DNA from: Diaporthe sp. PMI_573
Taxonomy: Eukaryota > Ascomycota > Sordariomycetes > Diaporthales > Diaporthaceae
NCBI GenBank assembly: GCA_021399435.1
Contig: JAJTUP010000080.1
Location: forward strand, 186,001-250,000
Direction of reading: 5' to 3'
Length of the DNA stretch: 64,000 nt
The position numbers and the translations under genes were made by a program. This document shows, one piece after another, positions 35,136 to 45,976 of the stretch (position 1 is the first letter of the stretch; each line of letters opens with the position of its first letter). Under the pieces are notes generated by a model. It did not search any database. It was given only the letters and a program-made list of their open reading frames with translations, and was not told the origin of the DNA.

Positions 35136-36482
35136 TTAAGCATCTGCCCATCTGACCAATTCCCCTCGTTCTATGCTGTCGGCCCATCTATCCACCTTCT
35201 TCACAAAAATGCCGGCACTACACTGCAAGACCGCATCGACCAAGTCGACCTTAATCTGACTTCCTTGTAGAGGCCAAGCCGGCCAGAGCTCCCTTAACCT
35301 CCTCTCGTACACTGCTCGCAGTTGCGTTGTTTCGTACTCCATCAGATGGATCCAGTAGAGCTGATTCTTCCCCTCATTATCTAGATTGCCGGGCCCGCCG
35401 TCGTTTTGCGGGTCTCCAGACTCTCCGGGTATCTCATCTGCATATACGTCCTGGATTGGTTCCTCTTCCCGGCTCTCCCCAATTAGAAACTTGGGCATCT
35501 TGGTGGTCAACCATATCGGCATTGCTGAAACACATTCCCAGTCCACAATGGCCGTAATCTCGCCCTCTTTGTTGACAAGGATATTGTGTAGACTTAAGTC
35601 ATCGTGGTAGAGTGCTGTCGCAATTTCGTCTTCCTGGTCATCGTCATTAGGAAACACCTTGGGAAAGACAGAAAGAAGCTTTCGGGCTACGTTTAGGATT
35701 TCCTCGGCATCTTCCCGATCATCATCATCTTCAGCCTTGTCAAGAGCTTCTGTCTGCTCCAGCATAATCAAGCGTATTTCTGACGTCAACCAGTCAAGGC
35801 TGGAGCGAAAAGGGCCTCGTGGGACGTCATATTTGATTCGATTGCCCATAAAGAATTCATGGGATACAATCTTTCCGAGGGTGACTTTTGTTGGTGCCTT
35901 AACCCTCGGTGGTCCATTTTCCAGATCAAGCGTCCCTATGTTTGTAAAGGGAGAATTGCCATAGCAAGACGATTGCACTTGAAACTCCGCTATGCTCTTT
36001 GCAATCGCTGACTTTTGCTCCAGAGTCATTGTTCGCCACTGTTGGTAAGCCGTAGTTCCGGACATTAGTTCCATCAATATCCACTCAAACCCAATGGTAT
36101 TGTCGTTATTGTCCTCAAATGCAATAACTTTGGGAACCGGAATGTTGGTATGCTCACGCACCCAACACAGAGTGGCTACCTCGCCACGTGTCTTGTAGTA
36201 AGGGTTGACCGGCAGCGTTACTCTCATCAGAAAAGATTCATCGGCGCAGGCGATTAAATAGAGCTTGTTGAATGCACCGGCTGCATAGAAGGAAGCGGTG
36301 CAGGGAGATCCGGCAGGGACCTCCAACTGCCGACGACAAACGCCTTCAATAGCCTCAACCGAAGGTTCTCGTGTCCAGCGCGGTATGAGACTGAACAGAT
36401 TGTCTTCCCACTCGAGTCCATCTTGAATTTCTCGTGGCATTCTTGTCGTCGTAGTCAGGGAGGGTGGCGCGATTTGAGGCAA
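35136..36482 (-). CDS. Aminoglycoside phosphotransferase (APH)-like kinase family protein (448 aa)
   Basis: Single exon of 448 residues; an internal ATG at 36440 (MPREIQDGLEWEDN) is an alternative start. The APH/choline-kinase-like fold shows as the N-lobe strand FNKLYLIACADESFLMRV, the hinge WILMELMSG (134-142) and the Brenner motif YHDDLSLHNIL (D295, N300) followed by IVDWE (D314). These three catalytic residues are intact, so phosphotransfer is possible. A low-complexity acidic insert lies near 250-260. Fungal genes of this family are abundant, and most have no known substrate. It sits between P450-D and the terpene synthase on the same strand, so it may belong to the cluster (for example phosphorylating or protecting against a product) or be a passenger. 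Confidence 0.85.
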   Translation of the reverse strand: MPQIAPPSLTTTTRMPREIQDGLEWEDNLFSLIPRWTREPSVEAIEGVCRRQLEVPAGSPCTASFYAAGAFNKLYLIACADESFLMRVTLPVNPYYKTRGEVATLCWVREHTNIPVPKVIAFEDNNDNTIGFEWILMELMSGTTAYQQWRTMTLEQKSAIAKSIAEFQVQSSCYGNSPFTNIGTLDLENGPPRVKAPTKVTLGKIVSHEFFMGNRIKYDVPRGPFRSSLDWLTSEIRLIMLEQTEALDKAEDDDDREDAEEILNVARKLLSVFPKVFPNDDDQEDEIATALYHDDLSLHNILVNKEGEITAIVDWECVSAMPIWLTTKMPKFLIGESREEEPIQDVYADEIPGESGDPQNDGGPGNLDNEGKNQLYWIHLMEYETTQLRAVYERRLRELWPAWPLQGSQIKVDLVDAVLQCSAGIFVKKVDRWADSIERGELVRWADA

Positions 36483-37017
36483 ACCTAGACAGAGACAATG
36501 TGCGTGAAACTGCTAGTCGATCGCCAAATTGTGTCCGATCGATCAGCGAACTCGGAAAGAAGCCGGCCTTCTGAGATTTTGCGTGAGAATGCGATATAAA
36601 GTATTCAGAATCCTGTTTTCAACTATGAGCGAAGCACGTGGATTTGATGAGTGAGATGGATGCGAGGAAACTTTTGCCGGCTTAGAATTTGGGGACAGAG
36701 GAAGCGATTTGTGAGTCGTTTTTTCCGCAGGAGCCTTATGTAACCAGATTACGTCAGCTTCTGCTTGTCATTCACCGAGGCAATGTCACCTGTCGAGACC
36801 GGAATTAGGGGGCGCGCACCAAATTTGTATATAAGCAAGTACACTAGCCACTACAGCCAACAGACATCTACCCCTAGCCATAAGTTAAGAAACAGATGGA
36901 CTCTGTGAATGATATGAAGTTTGTTGTTTAAAAGCCCTCTTCGCCTTTCCTTATTACCACATTAAAAATGCCAGGAAACCAGTCACCAATGAAAAACACC
37001 CATCACTATCGTCTCAA
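36483..37017. other. Intergenic stretch between kinase-like gene and terpene synthase
   Basis: 535 bp with no open frame of note. It probably contains the kinase-like promoter and the synthase 3' UTR. TATATAAG occurs near 36827. Confidence 0.5.
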
Positions 37018-39293
37018 TCATGCCTTCAACTTCAACTTCTCCAGAGCAAGCTGGATCACATAATTCTCCTGCCCAAACGCCTCCTCCAACCGCGTCAGCT
37101 CCCGTCGAACCGCGTCCTGCAGTTCCAAGGCGATGGTCTTGGTATAATCCAAGCTCCCAGCGTCCTTCATGTGCTTGATCACCAGGGCCTTCATCTCCGG
37201 GGTCATGGCGCCCGCGGTCCGCCGCTGCACGAGGAGCGCCTGCAGCTGTACCTTGGCCGGCCTCGGCAGGTTGTTCAGGGCGTGGATGAGCGGCAGCGAG
37301 TATTTGCCCTCGTCGAGGTCCTCGCACCATCCCTTTTGGTTGGTGTACTCTTCTGATGTCAGGTTGGCAAGGTCGTCCCGGATCTGGAAATATCGACCTG
37401 TCAGGCTGACTAGGCTTTTGAAATCTGGGATCTCACTGCTTTGCTTGTTAGCCATCTGTATTCGGGTGGTCGCTGGTGGGTGACTGCGGGTTGGTTTCTT
37501 ACATATTCCGCGGGCTTTCCGCGACCATGAGACGGATGAGTAGGGCGAACAGGCCTCCAGTTTCTGCACTAATTGTTAGTGAGCTGAGACGATTGGGCAA
37601 GCCGAAATTCGGGGGGGGGAGACATACTCATATCGATCATGGCCAAATATTCTTCTTCGCGAGGACATTCCAGTGCTGCAGTCCAGTACAGATCCCAGCT
37701 TTGACCAATCTGCATCGAGCGAACCTCGTCGATGAAAACCCGCAAGCATTGTGGATTCTCCAATTCCGACAGGCGGTCTAGGGCCAAAGTCCAGAGGTAG
37801 CTGGTGGAATTGACGGTCTGTGGTGCCCCGAAGATGGTGTGCGCTGATGGCTGTCCTCGCCGTAATGGAGACGAGTCTTCCATATCGTCACATAGGAGCG
37901 AGGCCGTGTGCACGTGTTTGACGACGTCCTTGATGGTGGAAATAGACCTCTTTGGGAGATGGAGCCAGCCATCCATGCCGTCGACGATGGCTTCCCGGAA
38001 ACCTTTTGATGGGAGGGATTCCAGGTATTTGATCGGTGCAAAGACGAGTTCGTCACCCAATATAGGTGCCGCATCAACACAAAACTCTGGGCTCTGCAAC
38101 TCCTGCTCCATCAACTTCTTCATGCCTTCTTCCAAGCTCTCAACTTGCTTCCCATTTGTCCTTGCCGAGTCGCTGGAATCGTCCTCGTGGTCCGAGTCGT
38201 TCGGAGGAGTCGGTGGGCTCAACACGGGAATCTGAACTGTGGACTCTTTCCTCTCGTGATTGGCTTGTCGTACTGGAAGTTCCATGTGCGTCTTCTCATT
38301 GCGATGTGATGAATAGCGGTCTGACGAGGCGCTCCAAACCAGGTTCCCAACGACCATGTCCACTATTCCATCGAGGCAGACACGGAGTTTATGGTCCACC
38401 TTCTCCCAGCGCTCGTCCTTGAGCCGCAAGACGGCGTTCTCGTGCTCCTGACCTAGTTGTGCAACCTTCTTCTTGGCTGCTTCAAGGTCCAAACCCTCAT
38501 TGTCAGCCAGGACGAAGACCGCATTCGCAATGCCTATCGAGCTGTCCCCCAGCTCAACGAACATGTCGTGCTCGTAGTTGAACGAGAAAAAGTCGTTTTG
38601 GTAAGAGAGGGCGCGCGCAGCATGGTCAACGATGTCTTCGATCTGCCGCAGCTCCTCGACCGAAATATCCAGGCCCATGGCCCAGTTCATCAGGTGCACG
38701 GCCACGATAGCTCCCGAGTCGACGACACGGTATTGCATGTATTGTTCGACACTGTCAAAGCGTCGCGGCTTATTGAACCCCTTTGCCCACTCCTTCCACG
38801 CCTCCATGACATTTTTGGCGCAGTCTGGGTCGATCAGGAGGAGCTGCAGGGCTAATTTGGCGACCACTTGTTTCGCGCCCGTGTTCGACTTTCCGTCGGC
38901 CTTGTTTGGAGAATCTGCCGTGGTTGTTGTCTTTCCCCCGGATCCTGGCATGGTTTCTGCCCACTCATTCGCGAGGCTGCCTGTGTCGTCTTGAGACCCG
39001 GACTCTGCGATATTGTCCATGTAGAAGATTGCTTCCATGAAGTAGCCCATGGTCTCGATGCGGGCCGGTATGCACTCTGGCATCACCATGGCGACTGAGT
39101 GGCCCACGCTGGACTCGCATGTTGGGCGGTGATAGTGGCCGATCAAGGCCTCACAATCTGTTTTCGCTTGCCGCGAGCCAGCACGGGCGAGGTGCTGGTC
39201 CTTGTGTCGGCGAGGGATGTATCGAGGATCCTGACAGAATCCGAACGTCTGATATTGGCCAGGCTCCAAGGTCTCGGAGTAGATGTGCTCCAT
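37018..39293 (-). CDS. Chimeric (bifunctional) terpene synthase: class I cyclase plus prenyltransferase (714 aa)
   Basis: Exons 39293-37628, 37563-37503 and 37435-37018 give 714 residues, normal for fungal fusicoccadiene/ophiobolin-type synthases. The acceptors (GTGCAG and AAAGCAG) were chosen because they restore the family blocks MKTGGLFALLIRLMVAES and EIPDFKSLVSLTGRYFQIRD. Cyclase domain, ~1-335: Asp-rich position YMDNIAES (D93, DNxxE not DDxxD), pinpoint YRVVDSG (R189, D192), NSE motif NDFFSFNYE (233-241) and a late DRY (325-327). A Ser/Asp-rich linker (~335-390) leads to the prenyltransferase, with DDMED (469-473) and DDLAN (596-600). The C-terminal domain should condense IPP and DMAPP to C20 or C25 diphosphate, which the N-terminal domain cyclises. 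Product unknown. The start at 39293 fits the family; an in-frame ATG at 39341 is less likely. Confidence 0.95.
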
Positions 39294-39925
39294 GGTGTAA
39301 GCTGTCACTCTTGGAGTTTCAGATTCTTTTTCTTCTTTCACCTCTTTATATTTTTCTCTCTTCGTAATTAGAAACCTAACGCCAACTGTGGAAGTGTCTT
39401 GTGATAAACTCTATCTTATACGATACGCGTTCGGAGAAGTCGTTTGTGTTGGACGCCGATACTCAGTCATGTAAGTCCGCCCTAGATCCACTCTGCCAAG
39501 CGACCCAGGTACCCGTTCCAGCGTTGCCTCCAATACCACCAAAACCCAGCCAGCCAAGATGACTTGTGATTGGTGCATGGTCCGAAGAACCGAATTCGTC
39601 CAATCATGCCTGCCACATTGTCTCCACCCAAATACAGTTCCGGGTGACTGAATAACGAAGCGACCCCCGGCTGAGAGTGCTCGACGGTATTCCGGAGCGC
39701 TGAGCGCGTATCAACGCCGTCCACAGAGTACCGAGCAGATGGCCAAATGATCGGAGTCCCCGGTTGTTGCCATATCCATTCGGCCACTTCTTGGAACTCA
39801 TATCCAAAGCCCCACCATGTTCTAGGAGCTGATGTAGGCGTTGGTCCCTTAAAGTCACTGAAATCCTACGAAGGACCAGTCGACGATCATATCGACAATC
39901 ACTCCAACACTAAGGGTTCGTCAAG
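39294..39925. promoter_or_regulatory. Divergent promoter of terpene synthase and P450-E
   Basis: 632 bp between the divergent start codons of the core synthase and P450-E, so it is likely the main co-regulated promoter of the cluster. The synthase-proximal side is a pyrimidine-rich tract on the plus strand (39326-39362), that is a GA-rich leader for the synthase. CGG/CCG half-sites occur (for example TCCGGA near 39692), but their use is not shown. Confidence 0.5.
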
Positions 39926-41523
39926 ATGGAAAAGTACCTTGAGGGCACCCCGATGGTGTCGTCCGTGAGTGGGCGTATCCTATCGGACCCAAAGGCAGTT
40001 TTCACTGCATTTGGCGCAATAATTGCAGTGTACTTTGTCACCACATCTCTCTACAACCTCTTTCTCAGCCCGCTGCGGCATCTTCCCGGGCCATGGTTCG
40101 CGGCAGCGACTCCACTCCCCTTTGTCTGGGCCATGATCCGCGGCGGATGGAACACCTACCTGGTTGACTTACACAGTCGATATGGTCCCGTGGTACGCTT
40201 CGGGCCGGACCACATCAGCTACGCCGACGCGCAAGCACAACGCGACGTGCACGCTCCCGCAGGCCTTCGCCATGCGTTCGATAAGCACCCAGGACTCTAC
40301 CAGGCCGTGACGAGCAACGAGCAGTCCATCTTCACCTCCAACGGCAACCAGCACGAGCGACACCGCCGCATCCTCCTCCGCGCTTTTACGGACGGCGCCA
40401 TGCAGCGCCTCACACCCATGATTAAGACGTACATCGACATGCTCATGGACCGTCTGGACGAGCACGCCACAGCCAAGACGACTCCAAACATGCAGGACCT
40501 GCTGCTGTTCGTCACGGTTGACACGGCGAGCGACTTCCTGTTCGGCGAGCCCTTCAACATGACCCGGGACGGCAAGGCCCACAGTTTCGTGGCCGGCGTG
40601 CTCAACCTCACCGAGATCGGCCAGGTGGTCGCCGGCCTGCAGCAGCTGCGCTGGTTTCGCTTCCTCTGGGACAATGTCGTGCAGTACCTGATCCAGCCAG
40701 TCCTGCAGAAGCACCAGGGCGTGACCAACGAGCGCGTCGCACGCCGCCTCGAAAAGGGTGTCGAGGCCCGTGAGGACATGATCAAGTACAGCAGGCAGGG
40801 CAAGGAGACGCTGAACGACCAGGAGCTCTTCCTCAACGCGAGCCACCTGTGGCTTGCCGCCAGCGAGACGAGCACCACGAGCTTGGCAGCCCTGGTATTC
40901 TTCCTCCTTCAACATCCCGAGGCATACGCGCGATTGGTAAACGAGGTGCGGTCCGCGTACGCCACCGAGGCCGAGCTTGCGGACACGTCGCGTCTCCCAC
41001 AGCTTAAATGGGTCGACGCCTGCATTAAGGAAGCACAGAGATTGCACAGCCCGCTGCCCACGCCGCTGCCGCGTCTGATCCCCAAGGGTGGTGCCACCAT
41101 CTGCGGTGGATTCGTCCCCGAGGGGAGTTGTGTTGTTGTGCCCACCTGTGCCGCCTCCCAGTCTGCCGAGAACTTCCATGAGCCTCACGCCTTCCGACCG
41201 GAGCGCTGGTTGGATGAGGACCCTGATTTTGCCAACGACAAGCAGGCGGCGTTTCAACCGTTCCTTCTTGGTCCCAAGAGCTGTATTGGAAAGCCGTAAG
41301 TCTCGCACCTGCCTCCCTTTGTGGCATTCACGTTCTGCATCATGTACTAACTCTTTCGCAAACCAGTATGGCTTTGCTTCAAATGCGCTGGATTGCAGCT
41401 ACGATTTTCTGGAAGTACGACTTGGAACTCTTGGAAGAGAGCAAGAAGTGGATTGACCAGAAGGTCTTCGTGCTTTGGGAGCAAAAGCCATTGAAAGTCA
41501 ACCTAAAAGCCAGGGAGATATGA
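39926..41523 (+). CDS. Cytochrome P450-E (508 aa, CYP65-like)
   Basis: Exons 39926-41295 and 41367-41523; the 71-nt intron starts GTAAGT. The product is 508 residues with an N-terminal anchor (VFTAFGAIIAVYFVTTSLY), hinge HLPGPWFA, C-helix QHERHRRILLRAF, I-helix LAASETSTTS, ExxR KEAQR, FRPERW and heme loop FLLGPKSCIGKPM with Cys453 at the end of exon 1. Lys replaces the usual Arg in the FxxGxRxC motif. The family is similar to isotrichodermin C-15 hydroxylase-type enzymes. Divergent from the terpene synthase, so the best candidate for the first or an early oxidation of the hydrocarbon. It marks the right end of the core cluster. Confidence 0.93.
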
Positions 41524-42100
41524 AGCGAATGTCATCAGGGAAGCCCCTACTTTCACCTGGATGATTTAGAAAGCCCTCTCAAGCATAATTGCCGCCTAAC
41601 TATAAGTGCTCCACCAAGGGCGTGTTCATTTCACATGTATTCGTATAATGAAACCAATCTATTCAATGCACACAGGTCCATCGTCGAAGGGCAATCTATG
41701 CCTGAGTTCTACCCAATCTTCAGCTAGCCCAGTATCCGTTTCATCCCGCCTGAAAGGCATTATTGGGAATTTCATGTTCGATATTCTCAATTGTGAGATC
41801 CAGGATCATTTCGGCATTCTCACGGAACGGAGCTCAGTGAACGGATTCACGAGCTGTAATCGATATTTTGTGTATATGTTGTTCCCAGAATTACGGAGTC
41901 TGTGGCTTGCTTTACAGGGAAAGGAATGATTCTAGCGACACCGGAACAATTACACTCAGACGATACAATTTCTTGTGAAAAGAAAAGCTTATCAAGTAAA
42001 AAAAATGATCACCATAAAATGAGCATAAATGTTAGACAGACTAGCAAGTAAATAATTGATAAAAAAATGTATTGTGGCCAAGGCCTCAATATTTAAGCAA
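41524..42100. other. Intergenic, AT-rich, before tRNA-Phe
   Basis: About 580 bp downstream of P450-E, increasingly AT-rich towards the tRNA gene. The 41606-41929 frame is not supported. Confidence 0.5.
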
Positions 42101-42191
42101 TGCGGTGACACGGGATTGAACCGCGGACTTCCAGATGTCATTGTCTGAAGTTGCCTTCAGTCTGGCACTCTCCCAACTGAGTTATCCCCGC
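42101..42191 (-). tRNA. tRNA-Phe (GAA) with 18-nt intron
   Basis: The 91-nt minus-strand sequence folds into a full cloverleaf: acceptor GCGGGGA / TCACCGC (one G-A mismatch at pair 5-68), D-arm ACTC...GAGT, anticodon stem CCAGA / TCTGG with loop CTGAAGA, T-arm CGCGG TTCAATC CCGTG, and discriminator A. The anticodon is GAA. An 18-nt intron follows position 37 and contains CTTCAG, complementary to the anticodon loop, as usual for tRNA-Phe. The mature length is 73 nt. The acceptor mismatch could mean a weakened copy. It lies between the terpenoid cluster and the AT-rich region. Confidence 0.87.
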
Positions 42192-43718
42192 AGCTTACGT
42201 CAGTACTTCTGTGTCATCATATATAAACCCACTATCATTTTCTGACCAGATAGCTGTACTTTCGATTTGAGGCCTTCTACAGATCCTGTTTTCATTGTAC
42301 AGCATCACAATTAAAACATTCATTAACACGAGTAAGCTTCGTGCAGGCGTCAGCAGTTTCATTGCCGTATTGCAGGCTGTCTGTATTGTATTTTTTTTTC
42401 TAGTTCTCTGCCGACTTTTGCAAACCAGATATCGTCACGAACGTGTGCCAAATTTGCCCTGCCTAACTGTTACTCGGCATGCATGGAGCCTGCATGGTAG
42501 GCTGACTGGTAATAGCGTAGTAGTTCGTTCATGACAGCGGGTCTGAGGCAAAAGTCTCCTTGATCCGCTCTGGTTGGACTCCTCGTTAAGCTAGTTGCAT
42601 ATGCCTCAAGCGAGTCTCTCTTCAGGTTCGGATCCCATGGGTCCCCACGGCGGCGGTGATCGCTGCATGGTACCAGCTGGCGAAACCTGACCTACATAAC
42701 GAGATGGGATCCAGCCAGCGCATCTTGACGACAGTAAAATGTTTCATGCAAATTAGGACCTATCCTGGGAGACGCAGTTGATAGAGATCATGCAGGCACG
42801 ATGGATCACCAAGTGGCAGGTGTTCAATGTTGTTTGCGTTTCATCTTCAAAAGCCATTGCCAGTGCCATCGGAGATTCGCAGACCAGAAAAAGCAGATAA
42901 CGTCGTGCTGCTTCGGATTATCCAGTGAACATGATTTACCTGCTAGTTTAGAGTCACGACAGCTTATGTTTCCGCAAAACTGCACGTCTCGGATGCCTGC
43001 AAGTCTGTCAAACCTCACGCGACAGTCAATTCACTCGTCGTCCCTGAACCAGTGTGATCAGGCAGACTTGAGTAAATGAGTCTGGTTTTCTGTGTTCTAA
43101 ACATGCAAATCGGTTCTTACTTCTCACAATGACATTGGTTGGCGCCTGTATGATATCACAATGTGAGTGTGTTACCCCAGCCAGTCATCTTTATCGAATT
43201 TGCATCCAAAAGCGCCAGCTCCCCAGAGCAGCTCCAGTCACCCGAAGGTCCAGCCCTCCACCTCTCTTGCATCTCATAAACACTCCCGCGATTAGGTGTG
43301 CAATCCTTTCAGAACCGACATGTCCTGGCTCACACGTGCTGTCCTTGGCTACCTCATCGTGGACTCCACCAGCGAGCTGCTTCTTGGAGCGGGCTTTTGT
43401 GACTACGCACTCTAGTGCCAAATGGCCTGCGTCGTGGCATCCTGTCCGGGTTGCCTGGGTCACCCAAACGGGTCCCCTTGCCGCCGAACGTGTTGGTTCA
43501 TAACATTAGAAGGGGCATTAAGATTATTCTAAAAAGCGGCGTATAATTAGGCACAACCAAGGTAGCAATGTTAACTGAGGTAAATGTAGAATAGATCTCG
43601 GCATATATAAAGGGGTCGTTTAATGCGGCTAAACAAAATGTACAGTCTATAATACAGGCATAAGAGATTTATTACTGGTACTAGGACAGAGTAACAGAGG
43701 CCTAAGCATACTTCTCGC
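42192..43718. other. Intergenic stretch right of tRNA-Phe
   Basis: About 1.5 kb with scattered short frames and no recognisable domain, splice pattern or repeat. Confidence 0.45.
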
Positions 43719-45158
43719 CTATATTTGTGGAATCTTCTTCCTGCGCTGGTCTTCTTTATAAGGTGCCTGTTTAACAACCTATCTACAGGTCAGCAGAGCA
43801 AAGTGATGAACGTGGGCAGAAAAGCATGAGCTGTACTCACCGCACGAATGATTTTCTGCGGATAACCTTCACTGCCCCACTTGATTTCGACTTGTGTTCC
43901 GGGCTTGGAGTATCGCCGATCAATGATGCCATGTGAGATGGTCCTCTTGAACGAATAGCTGTAGCACCGTGACGTGGCGCTGCCAACTAAAGTCCCATCA
44001 ATATAGACGCTGCTTGCCGTGAGGAACTGATAGCGGGGCATTTCCATGTATTCGTAAGGCTTGTCGCGGAAAAGAGACGCGAACACGTCTGTGACATCTT
44101 CGCTATTCCATTCGAGAGCAACAAACTTGTTGGGTGGATTAGCTGCCACAGACTGTAGTGCCTCTTTGCCGATGAAGTCGTGATCGAAGTTTACTATCCG
44201 ATCCCATCCTAAATCATAGGGGTCGCGTTGATAGTCCTCGTGCTTCGAGGAATAGCTGCCTGAAATCTTCAGGGCGGAGTAGTCCAAGATAATCATCTTG
44301 GTGTCCTCCAAGAACTTCGCATACCTTCTGACCTCAGGATCTTCCCCAAAGACGGCAGGAAGGAAGTCGATGACTGGTGTAGGGACCGCAGCCTCAGCCT
44401 GTTTACTTGTTAGCACTTCCCAAAGGTCAAAACTAAATAGTGGTGAGAAGTACATGGTTCACTAGTTTTGTGCGCATTCCAAGCTGGCGTATGCCAAATT
44501 TCTCACCAGCTGCCAAGATTGCCTTGTACACCGATTGTCCATCTTTGGACGGACCCCAGAGCTCATAACCTCGTTCTCCCGAGACTCCCTGTCGGAGGGC
44601 CAAAAACTTGAGCTCGCCGATTGACATCTCTTTGGCGTCCAGGAACTTTAGATCCCGAATTGATTCTCCCGTTGCGGCCTCCAAGACTTCGTGACTCTTA
44701 GGTCCTTGGATCTGAAGCAGGTACCAATCATCTGAAACTATTTCTGTCTCAATGTCAAATTTGCGGCGGCCATGTTTGGCCTGAAAAAGGGCCCATGGGA
44801 TCCCAGGACCAGAGGTGAAGATATAGTCGTTTTGGTCCAACATCATTATCAGCCCTTCACCCATAATGTTTCCATCGTCCCGACACATAATAGAATGCTT
44901 TGCCTGGTGTCGTTTCAAATTAGGCCAGTGGTTTGTCGAAATAAACTCCAGGAATGCTTTGGCCTCGGGGCCTCGAATCCTGAGTTTGAGGGCCTGGGAC
45001 CAGTCGCCGATGTAACAAGTCTTCTTCCATGACACACTCTCGTCGATCCAGCCGGTGAATTCCGCGACCTCGAATGCATTGATAAAACGTGTCCAACTCG
45101 TGGCAGAGTGGTCGATGGGCACCATCGGCGCAATCTTTATAGTTTGGGGCTCGGCCAT
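43719..45158 (-). CDS. Folate-dependent GcvT/LigM-like enzyme, probable O-demethylase (436 aa)
   Basis: Exons 45158-44454, 44398-43841 and 43766-43719; introns of 55 and 74 nt. The last 48-nt exon was placed by frame and by the family-like ending IIRAAPYKEDQRRK. Product 436 residues, without a transit peptide. N-terminal blocks CYIGDWSQALKLRIRGPEA and LLQIQGPKSHEVL, then GERGYELWGPS, are typical of glycine-cleavage T-protein relatives. The C-terminal half (GWDRIVNFDHDFIGKEAL; SFKRTISHGIIDRRYSKPGT) resembles the LigM/DesA subgroup, which moves methyl groups from aromatic methyl ethers to tetrahydrofolate. So O- or N-demethylation is a better guess than glycine cleavage. It lies 2.2 kb from P450-E beyond the tRNA, and its membership in the cluster is uncertain. 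An upstream ATG at 45182 is possible. Confidence 0.83.
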
Positions 45159-45270
45159 GATGGAGAATAGGGTGGTATCCAACGAGGTTCACGACGAAGG
45201 TTGAAATGATGGTTGCTTAAGACTACCCTCAACGGCATTTGCCAGCTTTTAAGAAGATTCGTAGGGCTCT

Positions 45271-45298
45271 CGCTCTTCGCTCTTCGCTCTTCGCTCTT
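45271..45298. repeat. 7-bp tandem repeat, CGCTCTT x4
   Basis: Four exact units of CGCTCTT in a row, about 110 bp upstream of the LigM-like start codon, so possibly in its promoter or 5' UTR. Confidence 0.9.
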
Positions 45299-45948
45299 TA
45301 CAGGAGGCCGTTGCTCCGACATGTTACAAGGACATAGGAAATGTATCGGTCCGATCGGAAGCCGTTGTGGGGTCAAAGGTTACATGAATTTCTACAGACG
45401 AATCGCCACATGGTAGTATACTGGTTGCACGCGCCTCCGTTCCGGTTGCTCCTTATGGAAACATGAGCCTACGGACAAATTTCGCATCTATCGGCCTATC
45501 CACTACTGATGCTCGGCATCACAGTACTACATCACAGTACTATGTTACAACAGCCTATGGTTCCGCGACTTCGGAATGTGAAGGTCTCCGGTTGGTCGTC
45601 ATGGATGATCATCTTAGTGACAGTCAGGCGAGATGGACGCGCCAGAAGGCGCCAATGCAACTGATATGAAGAGGTCAAGCTTGTGCCCCGAGCTTAGCTC
45701 GCTAATAGAGCTCAATGTCGTGTTCATACGTTCGACCAGGTTCCTGCATTATGGTATGTCTAGAATGCTTCTGGATGAAACTTGGTCCAATAAAGGTGTT
45801 TGCAAGTAGCCTGTTCGATGTCAATGTCTTCCCGTCAGGAGCGGTACTTACCGCCAAGTTCGGCGCTACAGTCGTCGACCGCGGTCTTCGGCCCCAGAGT
45901 CGGGAATGCGGAGAACTCGATTAGCCCGGTGGGGTCTGCGGAGCGGCA

Positions 45949-45976
45949 CCCCGCCCCCACAATCGCGGGGGCGGGG
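45949..45976. repeat. GC-rich hairpin
   Basis: CCCCGCCCCC (45949-45958) pairs with GGGGGCGGGG (45967-45976) across an 8-nt loop. The 3' arm continues GGGGGCC, so the strand also has G-quadruplex potential. It is an island of G+C in AT-rich surroundings. Confidence 0.75.

Noticed and set aside
39294..39341. Upstream in-frame ATG of the terpene synthase
   Set aside because: The 16 extra residues are highly charged (KEEKESETPR) and the family normally starts near the downstream MEHIYSET.
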